64,000 bases of DNA from Chrysoporthe austroafricana (lineage: Eukaryota > Ascomycota > Sordariomycetes > Diaporthales > Cryphonectriaceae), in the NCBI GenBank assembly GCA_001051155.2, contig JYIP02000002.1, positions 3,665,583-3,729,582 of the forward strand, given 5' to 3'. Below, piece by piece: positions 1 through 10,863 of the stretch; within the stretch, counting starts at the first letter, position 1; each line of letters starts with the position of its first letter. Below the pieces are notes generated by a model. It saw nothing but the letters and a program-made list of their open reading frames with translations, had not been told where the DNA came from and searched no databases. Made by a program: the position numbers and the translations under genes.

Positions 1-155
1 AATCTCCAAAACCCCTTTCCCCTTTGCCTCCAAAACTCCGAATCGTACATGCTCGATGGTATCGGCTCCCAACGCTATTTTCACCACGTCCTTCTCGACG
101 TCACCTGCGCAAATCGACGCCCGAGCTTTCGCATCTTGGCCAGTGCTATGTAGAC

Positions 156-567
156 TCAGCCCGACAGACTTTGGATCAGAGATACATTGTCGCCCTTCAG
201 CAAGATCTGGCCCAGATTTCTCCGAGTCTCCTTGTCGTTCGTTTTCGTTATCTGCCGCACCTCGACCGCGTCGTCAATCTGTCCACGCGCTAATGTCAGC
301 CACAGAAGCTCGGTATAGCCTAGAAGTGCTACTAACCACCAGGTTCATGAATTCGTCAAATCCTCGGATCTTTCCCTCGATGCGGATGGCAAGCTGAACA
401 GGAGGGCAGAGGTCAGCGATATTCTCGTAGCGGCACATTCGTTGGACAAGACATACCTGCTCGTACAGCCAGATCTGAACGGTTGAGTGCTGCTGAAGAA
501 GCTTGAAGATGAAATTGATTGGAGGCAGAAGCACGCGACGGCCACCACCGCCTCCTCGTCCAGTCAT
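156..567 (-). CDS. Small nuclear ribonucleoprotein SmE
   Basis: Core spliceosomal Sm protein. It is one of seven subunits of the ring that wraps the Sm site of U1, U2, U4 and U5 snRNA in the nucleus. Three exons on the minus strand are 567-457, 393-337 and 278-156, giving 96 aa, the usual SmE length. Introns are canonical (GTATGT and GTTAGT donors, CAG acceptors). The N-terminus carries a Gly/Arg run followed by PPINFIFKLLQQ. The Sm1 motif IRGFDEFMNLVIDDAVEV spans exons 2-3, and the Sm2 motif GQILLKGDNVSLI is in exon 3. Both align residue for residue with metazoan SNRPE as I know it. It is transcribed divergently from the Mtr10 gene. Identification is firm; exon boundaries follow from frame and motif continuity. 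Confidence 0.95.
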
Positions 568-1392
568 GATTGCGGCGGTACGGCTGACGGAGACAGATAC
601 GAGACGTCAGAGGAGGAGTTGTGACTCGGTCAAGCTGTGTATCTGGAGATTCGGGTCGATCGGGGATGCTGGTCTTCACGGCGAGAGAGATCTTGAGCCT
701 TGTCGCGCGCTGCGGTCGCGAATTCCCAAAGCTTCTCGGTTGGCGGCTCTGTTGCCTGCCGGAGCCCGATGGCGCTAAAAACAACCCTGGCGCACCTAAG
801 CCAGACCTGAACTGTTCGCTTGTCCAAAACAATAGACTCAATGGCTGCCAGGATGAAGACTCAGGACATTATTCCACCGAATCTCGTACATGAGAGATCA
901 TGTGACCATTGTAGAGCAGTTCGGATCATTGCTGGGGGGTGGAGGTGCCATCATGTGCAGAATGAGCGACTGAGGTTCCTATTGACAGGGGACAGGGTTC
1001 TTGGGCAACCCAAGTGGGCAGCTGCTCTGCCGCCGTAGTACTGTAGCGGCGGGTGGTCAGTCAGTGAGCCTTGGAATTTCTAAACTGACGTTGATTTCCA
1101 TTGGAGGGGCACTTTGCTCCTCTCGAGATCAAATATCCGTTTGACGATAAACCTGCACACAGGCCCTTCTCCATTCCTTCTCTCACCACCTAATACCCTT
1201 CGTGACTGGCACCCTCGACTCCAGCTCGGCGTAGTCCTTATTTTGCGGCGACATCAGGCACCGACCGGCTATCGCCCTGCTTTGCGCCCCTCTCTCCCTG
1301 AGGCAGCCTCGCTGCTCCCCACGTCACGACCCCAACCTCCACCATCGACCATACTTTGACGGCTTCGAGTGCCGCAGGCGCAGCAGATCAAG
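568..1392. other. Divergent SmE / MTR10 intergenic region
   Basis: Shared upstream region of 825 bp holding both promoters and 5' leaders. The part next to the MTR10 start (about 1160-1360) is pyrimidine-rich on the plus strand, typical of fungal leaders. I see no supported gene in it. Confidence 0.6.
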
Positions 1393-4300
1393 ATGGCTGC
1401 GAATGGCGCCCCCGACTCCTTCGCCCCAGAGACCATTCTGGCGGCCATGACGACCATGCGCGGTGGGGAGCCCGACAAGAAGAAAGCTGCCATGGACTAC
1501 CTGGGCAAGTTCCAGAAATCGGTAAGGACGGTCGCCCGTGCTGGTAGCCTCCACGCTGGCCATGATCGAGTCGCTAATACGCCCCGCAGAATAGTGCCTG
1601 GACGGCCACCCTCACCATCCTCCAGTCGAGCGCCGATGCCGAAGCCTCACTTTTCGCTGCGACGACGCTGAAGGGAAAGGTACATACTGCGCGGAGAAAC
1701 CGCTCATATCGTGCACTAGAGTAGTCGGGCTGACCGTTCCGGACCAGATCACGTATGACCTCACCACCCAGGTTCCCGAAGGTGACTGGCCCGCTCTCCG
1801 TGACCAGGTCCTGCTGCTCCTGAAAAAGTTCGCGGCGGGACCCAGGCCAGTTCGGGTACAGCTCTGTGTCTGCTTGGCCATTCTGGCAATACAGATGAGG
1901 ACCTGGAAGGATGTCTTACCCACCGTTGTTGCAGCACTTGGAAACGACGTGCAGAGCCATGCAGCCATCCTGGATTTCCTCCGAGTGCTCCCCGAGGAGG
2001 TGACCGAAGGCCGCAAGATTAACCTCTCTGTATGTGGATCGCCAGACGACGACCCGATCACCCGCCCCGACGACCCTTTCTTGGTAACCTGAAGGACGGT
2101 ACAGTCTCTAATCCGGCTGGAATGATAGGAAGACGAGCTCACTGAGAGAACGACCGAGTTATTAACCAACAATGCTGAGCAAGTCGTCAATATTCTCATC
2201 AACTACGCCCAGACATCAGGTTTGTGATACCTCGCCAAAAACCTTGCGGCAGTATTTAACAATCCGACAGAAGCTGCTGCCCGCAATCCACAACTCATGG
2301 AATGCATCACCTCATGGTTGCGCGAAGTGCCCATTGCCGCGGTTGTCAATTCGGCCCTCCTCAATATCGTCATCAACGCCTTGGCAAGCGACGACTGCTT
2401 GGAGGCCGCCGCTGATTGTCTTGGGGCCATGTGCCGTGAGACACGGGATGTCGATGACAATGTTGAGACGATCCAGATTCTCCTACCACGGATAGTCGAA
2501 ATAAGACCGCGGATGCAGAAGGCTGCCGATGACGAGGACATCGAGGCTTTCAGGGCCGTGACGCGCCTTTTCGCAGAAGCTGGCATATCTTGGGCTGTGA
2601 TCATCGCCCGCGAACCGATACACTTTCGGCCCCTCGTCGAGATCATTCTGGAGTGCTGCGCAAGAGACAAGGACAGAGACGTCATCGGGCACACATTTAC
2701 CTTCTGGTACGAACTTAAGCAGTACGTCGTGTTGGATAAATACGTCGAGGCCAGGATGCAGCTCTACGATGTCTTCGCCAAGCTAGTGGATGTCATCCTC
2801 AAGCATCTGCAGTACCCTGAGTCTGAGAGTGGGAACGAGCTCGACCTGTTCGATGGTGATCGTGAAGAGGAAGAGAAGTTTCGAGAGTTCAGACACGAGA
2901 TGGGTGATACCCTGAAGGACTGCTGCGAGGTCTTGGGCATCTCAGACTGCTTGAATAAGGTACTTGAGGCCATCAAAGTCTGGATGCACAAGTACGCCGG
3001 CCAAGCAACAGCGACGTCGGCACCTCACTGGCAAGAACTCGAAGCTCCGGTCTTTGGCATGCGTGCTCTAGGCCGGATGGTGGAGAAGGATGAGAACACC
3101 ATTCTGCCCCAGCTGATGCCGTTGCTGGTGCAGATGCCCAACCATGAGAAGTTGCGTTTCGCCACTATCATGGTTTTCGGGCGATACACCGAGTGGACGG
3201 CAGAACATCCTGAGTTTCTGCAGCCGCAGTTCAACTACATTGTCACGTCATTTCAGGCAGACTCCAAGGAAATCATCCGGGCTGCCGCCGTGGCGATCAA
3301 GTATTTCTGCACCGACTGCAGAAGCTTGTTGAGTGACCAGGTCATCCAGATGCAGTCCTTCTACGATCAGATCCTCGATAAACTGCCTGAGGTCAGCCAA
3401 GAGGAAATCACAGAGGGGGTTGCCAGCGTGGTGGGCGTTCAAAAGCCTGAGGAGATCTACAAGCTCCTGAAGCTGTACTGCGATCCGTTGGTCAACAGGC
3501 TGATGGCCAAAGCTAACAAAGCCTCCGCCGACGAGAAAGACGACAAGCTCAAGTTGGCATTGGCTGGTAAGTGCAGCCTCAAGCTTCCCTTCGAGGTTCC
3601 TTTCTAACGTCTCCCAGATCACGTCCAGTTACTCACTCTGTTCGTCCAAAATGTTGTTCCCTCTGTCCAACATGGACAGGAAGATCCCGCTGTGAAGTAC
3701 TGGCAAGAGGTTTTCCCTGTCTTGTCTACCGTCATGGACAACTTCCTGGGTTTCCCGCCCATTTGCGAGCGAATCTGCAGGTGTTGGCGGCACATGGTCA
3801 TCTCATACCGGACTGGCATCACGCCTCTGCTGCCGCAGTTAGCCAATAAGCTTGCGGATGGGTTTGTGGCCTCAAAACAGGGTGCCTTCCTGTGGGCGTC
3901 CAGCGCAATATTGAGAGAATTCTCCGAGGATCGCGACCACATCGACCAAAGCATCCCAGAGAACATATATAAGTTTTTCGAAACCCAGGCGACAAATGTC
4001 CTCCGATTCATGAGCGATATACCAGCAAATGAGCTGCCAGACATAGTCGAGGATTTCTACCGTCTTCTGACGGATGCACTTCTCTACTACCCCCAGAAGC
4101 TGATTTTGTCGCCGCTCCTGACCCCCATTCTCCAGGCCGCCGTTTCCTCTCTGAACTCACTGGAGCAGCGTGATCCTCTGACAGCAACCCTCCACTTCCT
4201 GCGCGACCTACTGAGCTACGGAGGGGCTAATCCTGCATCATCGAACCTGCAGCTGGGCCCCGTTTCGCAGCAGATCCAGGCCTCTGTGAAGCAGCTGTTG

Positions 4301-4660
4301 CTGTCGGAGGGCGAACCACTGGTGAAAGCTATCTTGGCAGGCATGATGATGACGTTTCCCCGGGACTGCTTTGCTGATGGCAGCGGGGTGCTGCTTGAGC
4401 TCTTCGCCTTGCTGCCGGCGCAAACGACAACCTGGGTGGAAAGCACCCTCAAGCTGGCACCCGCAGGCACCGTCACACCAGTCGAGGCATCGCGCCTCAT
4501 CGCCAAGATCAAGGAGAAGCTGTCGACTCCTGACGGGGGAGGCCTGAGGCAGGTCAGAGTGTTACTTCAGGACTTCACTAATACGTATCGACGGCGGCAC
4601 GTAGCCCCTCGAGACGGGCTGGGACTGATGGAGGGAAAGAGGTTCCACTTCGATGGATAA
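1393..4660 (+). CDS. MTR10: Nuclear import receptor Mtr10 / transportin-3 type karyopherin
   Basis: Importin-beta family receptor. In yeast the homologue imports SR-type mRNA-binding proteins such as Npl3 and returns tRNAs to the nucleus; the human homologue TNPO3 imports SR proteins. Six exons: 1393-1521, 1590-1679, 1748-2029, 2129-2219, 2271-3566 and 3618-4660, giving 976 aa, against about 970 in yeast. The exportin-1/importin-beta-like N-terminal repeat region includes FAATTLKGKITYDL, and DFLRVLPEEVTEG matches the ILTVLPEEV segment of TNPO3. HEAT-type helical repeats fill the rest. The C-terminus DFTNTYRRRHVAPRDG is a strongly conserved Mtr10 tail. All donors are GT and acceptors AG, and the fifth intron is preceded by a clean GCTG|GTAAGT junction. 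The start is the first in-frame ATG. Confidence is high for family and most exon edges. Confidence 0.95.
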
Positions 4661-5943
4661 GGCACACGATGGCGAGGGGGTAGCGTACCAAGGACTCGAC
4701 ATCGAAAGATAGTAGCGGAAGTTGTGGACTCCGACCGAGGACGTCAGTGATGAGTCACTTACATCTAGACCGCAGAGGAGAGACCCGAAGCCGAATCAGT
4801 TAGCTATTTGGGTGAGGCTAGTGGAGGTATTAAAGGTAGTTGGAACGCTTAGTGATCTGACCATAGTGGGTATTGAACCATCTGGTCGAGCATGGCGGGA
4901 ATACGAGACGAGTTGACATTAGATATGTGGGGCATTCTTGGGATGGATCTTGGGCCCGATGGGGAAAGGTCGGCAAGTTTTGGTCAGAATGCTGGATGAG
5001 TGCCCAGGGGCTCTTTCAAGTCCAAAGAGGACTCGAGTCGGGCTCTGGGCTGGGGGAAAGGAGGCTAGATAGTCGCTGAGATATTGGGGACATCGATAAG
5101 ACAGATCCACCGTCACTAAACAAATGCTGGGAATGCATAGAAGACAGGCCATGCCGTACCACGTCCCAACCTTGCTATCTACTCTAGATCCTCGAGACTG
5201 GGGCCAGTCATGGCGGTGTAGGAGCTGATAACAACTACCTCCAATAGAATAGGCCATCCCTCGGTGTTTTCACAATATATCAGATCTAGTTAGGGGAGGG
5301 TACGGTCAAATAATCATACCGTAAAATCCCAGCCATACGTTATATCACCTCGAACATTGGCGAGGGTTGTGGCTCTCGCTGGCAGGATGCTACTTCATAG
5401 ACCGCTAGGCCGTCTCTGGCAGGGGGGCCTAAGCCTACCCAATAGTCCTCGTTGCGCCGTATGCCATCCACTCACTGCCCTGCAAAGATGCCATTTTGCC
5501 CATGTCACGGGATCTCGATCGAAAAATAATCCTAAATTGGGCCTCTGGTCATCATTTTGGCTCTACGGATCCCAGTGGTTCCGGCCCTAGTACTGCTTCA
5601 CACCCATCGTAGGCACTTCTCTAAACCCTGCCATAGAGATCAGACGGATGAATATAGTAATAAGCTTTAATAAAGCAGAAGTGCGATGACATAGCTAATG
5701 ATATATACGAGCGGATTTCCGCACTAACGGTCTATAACTCAGGCCTTCATGGGGAATTAATGACAGCGATAGGCGTAATCCGCAATATTGTGCTTCAGCA
5801 TAGAGGATCAGGGTTGCATCATCGCCTCGTTTCATGAATCGGACTGTGCATCCCATCACGTTTCGTTCTCCTCACACCTGACCTTTCGTCGCCTGGCCCC
5901 CTCCTCAGGCTTCGTCCTCTCCGCCAACTCCCATTCACCCACG
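4661..5943. other. Intergenic, MTR10 3' end and P450 upstream region
   Basis: 1.28 kb, AT-richer than its flanks, with no supported gene. A TGAGTCA box (the CPC1/Gcn4 or AP-1 type core) lies at 4751-4757, but it is just downstream of the MTR10 stop, so a regulatory role is doubtful. Confidence 0.5.
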
Positions 5944-8036
5944 ATGGCCTTCACGCGTCTCATAGCCGTTCTCTTCTCTCTCCCGCTGCTGTACCTCGCG
6001 CAGCGCCTCTATAGCACCTACCGGAACTATGCCGCTGCGAAGCGCACCGGCTTGCCCGTGCACGTCCAGCCGTTCGGCGTCGCCTCGCCGACCTGGATTT
6101 TCTTCGGCGGCGTCCTCAAACGGGTCTTCGCAAGGTCGGGATGGGCGCACCGCATCGACAGTGGTTGGAACCAGCGCCAGAAGCTCAAGCCTTACCACGA
6201 GCTCGGCACTCGGGCCTTCTGGATCGTGACTCCTGATTATAGGGAGCTTTTCGGTGAGTCCCCTCCAGCAGAGCTCCTCGCTGCCTCGCATTGGAGCCAG
6301 GGGCCTTTCTCAGCACTGCTGGCTCTGCAGTTGGCGCCTCGCCTGCTCTGGAGGCTCTTCGAGCAGCCTGACAACTTTGTGACCTCCTCTCTTCATCACC
6401 TCTCCCCAGCAGTAGATGTTGTGCCCATGACTAAATAGCCTTCCAGTCGTGGACCCCGCAGCCTGTGAGGACATCCTCAAGCGCTGCCGCTCTGAGTTCC
6501 AGAAGAACCCATGGCAGTACAACATCCTCGATATATATGGGCTGAATGTTGTCACTGCCAACGGGAAGATATGGGAGCGGCACCGCCGGATCACGGCGCC
6601 GCCGTTCAACGAGAGGGTGTCCGAGACCGTGTGGGACGAGTCCGCGCGCCAGGCCGACGGCGCGCGCCGGAGGTGGATGGAGGCGTCGGCGGCCGGCGAC
6701 GTGCGGACGACGCAGGAGGACACCACGCGGATCGCCTTCAACGTGCTGAGCACCGCGGGCTTCGGGATCAGCTTCGACTTTGACGACGTCGTCGGACAGG
6801 GGCCGCCGTCCGGCGGTGCCGCCGCCGGGGGGAAGGGCAACGCGCACCACATGCACTACCGAGACGCGCTGTTCCTGCTTCTCAACGACATGGAGTCGCT
6901 GATCGCCTGGATCCTGCTCAACCGGATGGGGTGGCCCGAGTTCGCCATGTGGGGAGGCATCAGGGCGATCGGGGAGGCCAAGCGTGAGTACGGAACGTAT
7001 CTGCACGAGATGATCCGGGACGAGCGCGAGGCTATCCGGAGCGGGCGGTCGACCGGCGATCAGAAGGTGAACCTCATGAGCTCGCTGATTAAGGCGTCCG
7101 ACCTGGGGGCCGACGATGCCTCCTCCAAGGCTAGTGCGAAGGCCGGGCCCGTGTTGAGCGACGATGAGGTGGCCGGAAACCTCTTCATACTCAACATAGC
7201 TGGTCACGATACCACTGCCAATGCTCTGAACTTCGCCATCACGCTGCTGGCGGTGGAGCCGGAGTGGCAGGAGTGGCTGGCTGAAGAGATCGATGCAATC
7301 GTGAAGGAGGACCAGTCGTCGCTGAAGTACGCGGCGGTCTTTCCTAAACTTCACAGGTGCCTGGCAATCATGGTGAGTTCTCATAACCCCCTTGGCGGCC
7401 CACCCACCCGGGCTGTCTTCTTCGAAAGCGGATATACGGGCGTCCTTCTCTCAGGAGCTTGACCTGGCTGACCCAGACCAGTACGAGACACTGCGATTGT
7501 TCGGGCCAGCGCCTATCACGCCCCGGTGGACAGCACAAGAGTTCCACACGCTGACCATCGACGGCAAAGAGTACGAGGTGCCGCCCGATTCCGACATCAA
7601 GCTCGACCTCGTGTCGCTCCACCACGACAAGGAGACGTGGGGAGAGGACGCCGAGGAGTTCCGGCCGGACCGCTGGATCCCCAGCGCCTCATCCCAGGGA
7701 GACGAGCGCAGGCAGGAAGCATCCAGGGCGAGCGTCGGCGCCTACGACTGGCAGTCGGAGTCGCTCGTATCGCCCGCCGCCGGAACCTTCCTGCCCTGGA
7801 CGGGCGGGCCCCGTGTGTGCCCGGGCAAGAAATTCTCGCAGGTCGAGTTCACGAGTGTGCTTCTGAGGTTGTTCCGCGGGGGTGCGCGGGTCCGCATTGC
7901 CGAGGAGGACGGCGAGTCGCCCGAACAGGCTCGAGCTAGGGCCCGTGAAATTGCGAGTGATCCGACCGTCTCGATCACGCTCAAAATGCAGGGCAGTAAG
8001 AAGATTGGCCTGAAGTGGTATGTGAAGGATGAGTGA
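5944..8036 (+). CDS. Cytochrome P450 monooxygenase (membrane-anchored, family not assigned)
   Basis: Haem-thiolate monooxygenase, expected to be ER-bound and fed by NADPH-P450 reductase. Three exons, 5944-6253, 6447-7372 and 7482-8036, give 596 aa. An N-terminal hydrophobic anchor covers residues ~3-20. The I-helix oxygen-activation motif AGHDTT is near residue 355. The K-helix ETLR (ExxR) lies near 414-418, right after the second splice. The haem loop PWTGGPRVCPGKKF has its Cys ligand near 524, with Trp where the classic signature has Phe. An in-frame upstream acceptor at 7454 would add nine residues; I prefer 7481 because it joins LAIM to YETLRLF as in other P450s and follows a CTGAC branch site. 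A Ser/Glu-rich insert (about 480-508) precedes the haem loop. No other biosynthetic genes are adjacent, so the substrate is unknown. Confidence 0.93.
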
Positions 8037-8373
8037 AGATAAGAGTATGGCACAGCCAGCCAAGTGAGACTGTCCATGGACCACAGACTGATTCATTCTG
8101 TGTATGACCGGATCCTGCTCCCGAGAAGTTGTGTTACGTGGATGTACGTTGTCAAAGTATTTACCAGAGACTCGCCTTCATTAGGTAACATGACAGGGCA
8201 AATTCGAACGTGATAGATGACTGGTTATCTCATTTGGGTTTCATTTGAGCGTTACTATCATGGTATTCTCGCTGTCCTCTATGTTAGAATCGACTTTTGT
8301 GCGGTGTCATCCGTTAGGATTCCATCAGAAAAAAAATCTTTTCGCAGCCAGCCAACTCCAGGATCTTATGTTT
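8037..8373. other. Convergent 3' region
   Basis: 337 bp between the P450 stop and the prolyl-tRNA synthetase stop, presumably both 3' UTRs. There is an A-run at about 8330. No gene is seen. Confidence 0.5.
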
Positions 8374-10363
8374 CTAGTAGCTCCTGCCGAACTGGACCCA
8401 GGACTCCGCAAGCTTCCCACACGCAGGGTTCAGACACTTGGTCTCGCCCTTGACCAGTCCCTCCGGCTGCTCGAAGGGGATGCACAGGCTCTTCATGCCC
8501 ATACGCTCGTTGCCTTGCTCGTCTTTGCTCTTGGTAGTATCCTTAATCTGCTCCTCGCAGTCCGGTTGGAGACAGAAGGGGATGAGGACGACGTTCTTGG
8601 CATCAAGAGCAGGAACGACCTTCTCCCACACGGTGACCTGAATCCGGTGGGCCTTGTATGCAGCGTCGGCCTTGTTGTACAGGTCTTGTTGGATGGTCTC
8701 GAGCAGCTCCGGAACCTTGGTTGCGATCTCAGAGATAGGGATCGTACCCTTCTCACCAGTGTCACGGCGTGCGTAGCTAATCACATCCTTCTCCATGTCC
8801 TTAGGACTGCACACCGTGAGTCAGCATGTCTAGTCAACCAATATTCGAGGGTGCCACCTGCTTACCCGAACTCGACCCGCAGAGGAACACCCTTGAGCTC
8901 CCAGTCGTTGAACTTCCATGGAGGAGTGTAGCCATCACGAGTGTCAACATCGCAGCGGACGCCAGCCTTCTTGAGGTCAACCGCCAGCTGTTCCACCTTC
9001 TCCGAATGCTTCTGCCTGACTTCCTCAGTTGTCTTTGCAGTGATACCGAGCGGAATAATGATGACCTGAATCTTCGCAATGCGAGGAGGGAGGACTAGAC
9101 CCTTGTCGTCACCGTGGATCATGACCATGACGCCGATCACTCGAGTGGACAGACCCCATGAGTTCTGCCACACGTTGAGGTGCTTTCCTCTCTCGTTAGG
9201 ATCTTCTACTGTGATGTCGAACCTGCTTCGTGTCAATCTTTACCTGGGAAACGAGGAAGCAATTCTGGCCACTGACATCTTGCTGAAGTTTTGTCCCAGG
9301 CAGTGGGACGTCGCGCCCTGAATGCCACGGCCATTGGATGGGATGTAGCCCTCGACGGTGGTTGTGTAGTAGCCGCCAGCAAACTTCTCATTTTCAGTCT
9401 TCCTGCCGCGAACAACCGGAACCGCCAGCAGCTGCTCGTAGACGCCGGCATACAGCTCAAGAATCTCCAGGACCTCCTGGCCAGCCAGCTCCTCGGTCAG
9501 ATGCGCGGTGTGGCCCTCCTGCCACATGAACTCTCTTGCACGGAGGAACGGAGTGGTCTGCTTGGCCTCCCATCGCACCACGGAGTTCCACTGGTTGAGG
9601 CGGAAGGGAAGATCTCGGTGGCTGCGGATCCACTTGGCGTAGTAGGGGTACATGACGGCCTCAGATGTTGGACGGACGGCGACGGGAACCTATGAATATG
9701 TGAGCCTACTGACCGAAGCAGGGCTCAAGCAGGACATCGTGCAAACCTCAAGATCCTTGTCACCCCTGAAGACTGTTAGCGGACTGAGACGACACTGCGG
9801 GACTATCTAGACTCACGCTTTCGTAACCCATGCTAGCTCAGGAGCGAACCCCTCGACGTGATCTATACGGCAGCATAAGTACCTATCACGCAGAGTGAGT
9901 TCTGGCGGTGGCGCTCACCCTTTTCCTTCTCGAGGGATTTCGAGGAGAGGAACATGGGGAAGCTGGTCTCCTCCACACCCATCGCCTCGATCCTCTCCTG
10001 GAACCACTTGCGAATGACGTTCCAGATGTACATGCTTGCAGGACGCATGATGAAGAAGCCAGAGATCTTCGGGTCTTTGTCAGTCTTGAGTTGGAGCATG
10101 TACATATGAATACGGTGGTATCTGCGGCTTACCTCGTTGTAGTACTCGATCATTTCGGCCTTCAGAACGACCTCCTGGTACCACGAAGGGAAGTCAATCT
10201 CCTTCTTCGTCGTGATGCCGATAATGTCATCAGTCTTCTTGCCCTGGCCGACGACGACAGCAGCCTGCTTAGCCGCTTTCGCCGCCTTCTCAGCGGCCAT
10301 CTTGGCAGCTTTCTCAGCCTTCTTTATCGAGCTTTTCGACTGCTCAGGAGGGGCGTCCGCCAT
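8374..10363 (-). CDS. Cytosolic prolyl-tRNA synthetase, archaeal/eukaryotic type
   Basis: Class II enzyme that charges tRNA-Pro in the cytosol. Seven exons on the minus strand: 10363-10133, 10066-9919, 9862-9817, 9765-9747 (19 nt), 9689-9277, 9222-8866 and 8806-8374, giving 548 aa. An Ala/Lys-rich N-terminal extension (~1-45) is followed by [10 protein letters not shown]. The motif 1 region is [16 protein letters not shown] and [13 protein letters not shown] (motif 2) bind Pro and [21 protein letters not shown] and the later LVLPPRIA segment match the catalytic core. The C-terminal domain has four Cys typical of the zinc site, the last two in CLNPACG, and ends in FGRSY. There is no N-terminal YbaK-like editing domain, unlike the budding-yeast enzyme. 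The gene is divergent from CCT1. Confidence 0.95.
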
Positions 10364-10863
10364 CTTGGATGCTCTGGTGCTCAAAGTAAACCTTCGAAAG
10401 CGGAGGGACGGAATTGGCGGACTGCGTTAGAAGAATCGTGGTAACAAGTGGTTGAGTCACAGGACTGCGACACAAGGGCGAAGTTATCAGAAACAACGTT
10501 GCAGAGTTGACTGATACGCTTTGGGCAGAGACAAATTTGGGCCTACTAAATTGCCTGGCGAATTTCCAGGCCAGTGCCCCTCATCAAAAGCTTTGGAGGG
10601 GCAGGCTGGCCAGGTGGGGTCCTGGCAGTACGCTCCGTGCCAGCTGCAGCCAATCGCAACTGCAGCAACGCGGGTCCGGGAAGGCCCTTCCCTGGCTGAA
10701 AAGTTGGCAATCGCGACTGGAGCTCACGTTGCAACAGCAGCTGCCTTGTCCTGCCTCGCGAACGTGCAGAACGTGTGACGCCCTCCCATCCAACCCTCGA
10801 CAAGCATTCCGCATAGGCCAGCGAAGACGTCTCAGTTCCTTGAACCAAAGACCCACTGTCGCC
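10364..10863. promoter_or_regulatory. Divergent ProRS / CCT1 promoter region
   Basis: 500 bp shared upstream region. A CCAAT box, the core of the fungal HAP complex site, lies at 10650-10654, about 210 bp before the CCT1 start. No other gene is supported. Promoter function is inferred from position. Confidence 0.5.

Noticed and set aside
5944..8036. The P450 as part of a secondary-metabolite cluster
   Set aside because: Flanking genes are housekeeping (Mtr10, ProRS, CCT1), and there is no synthase, transporter or cluster regulator nearby.
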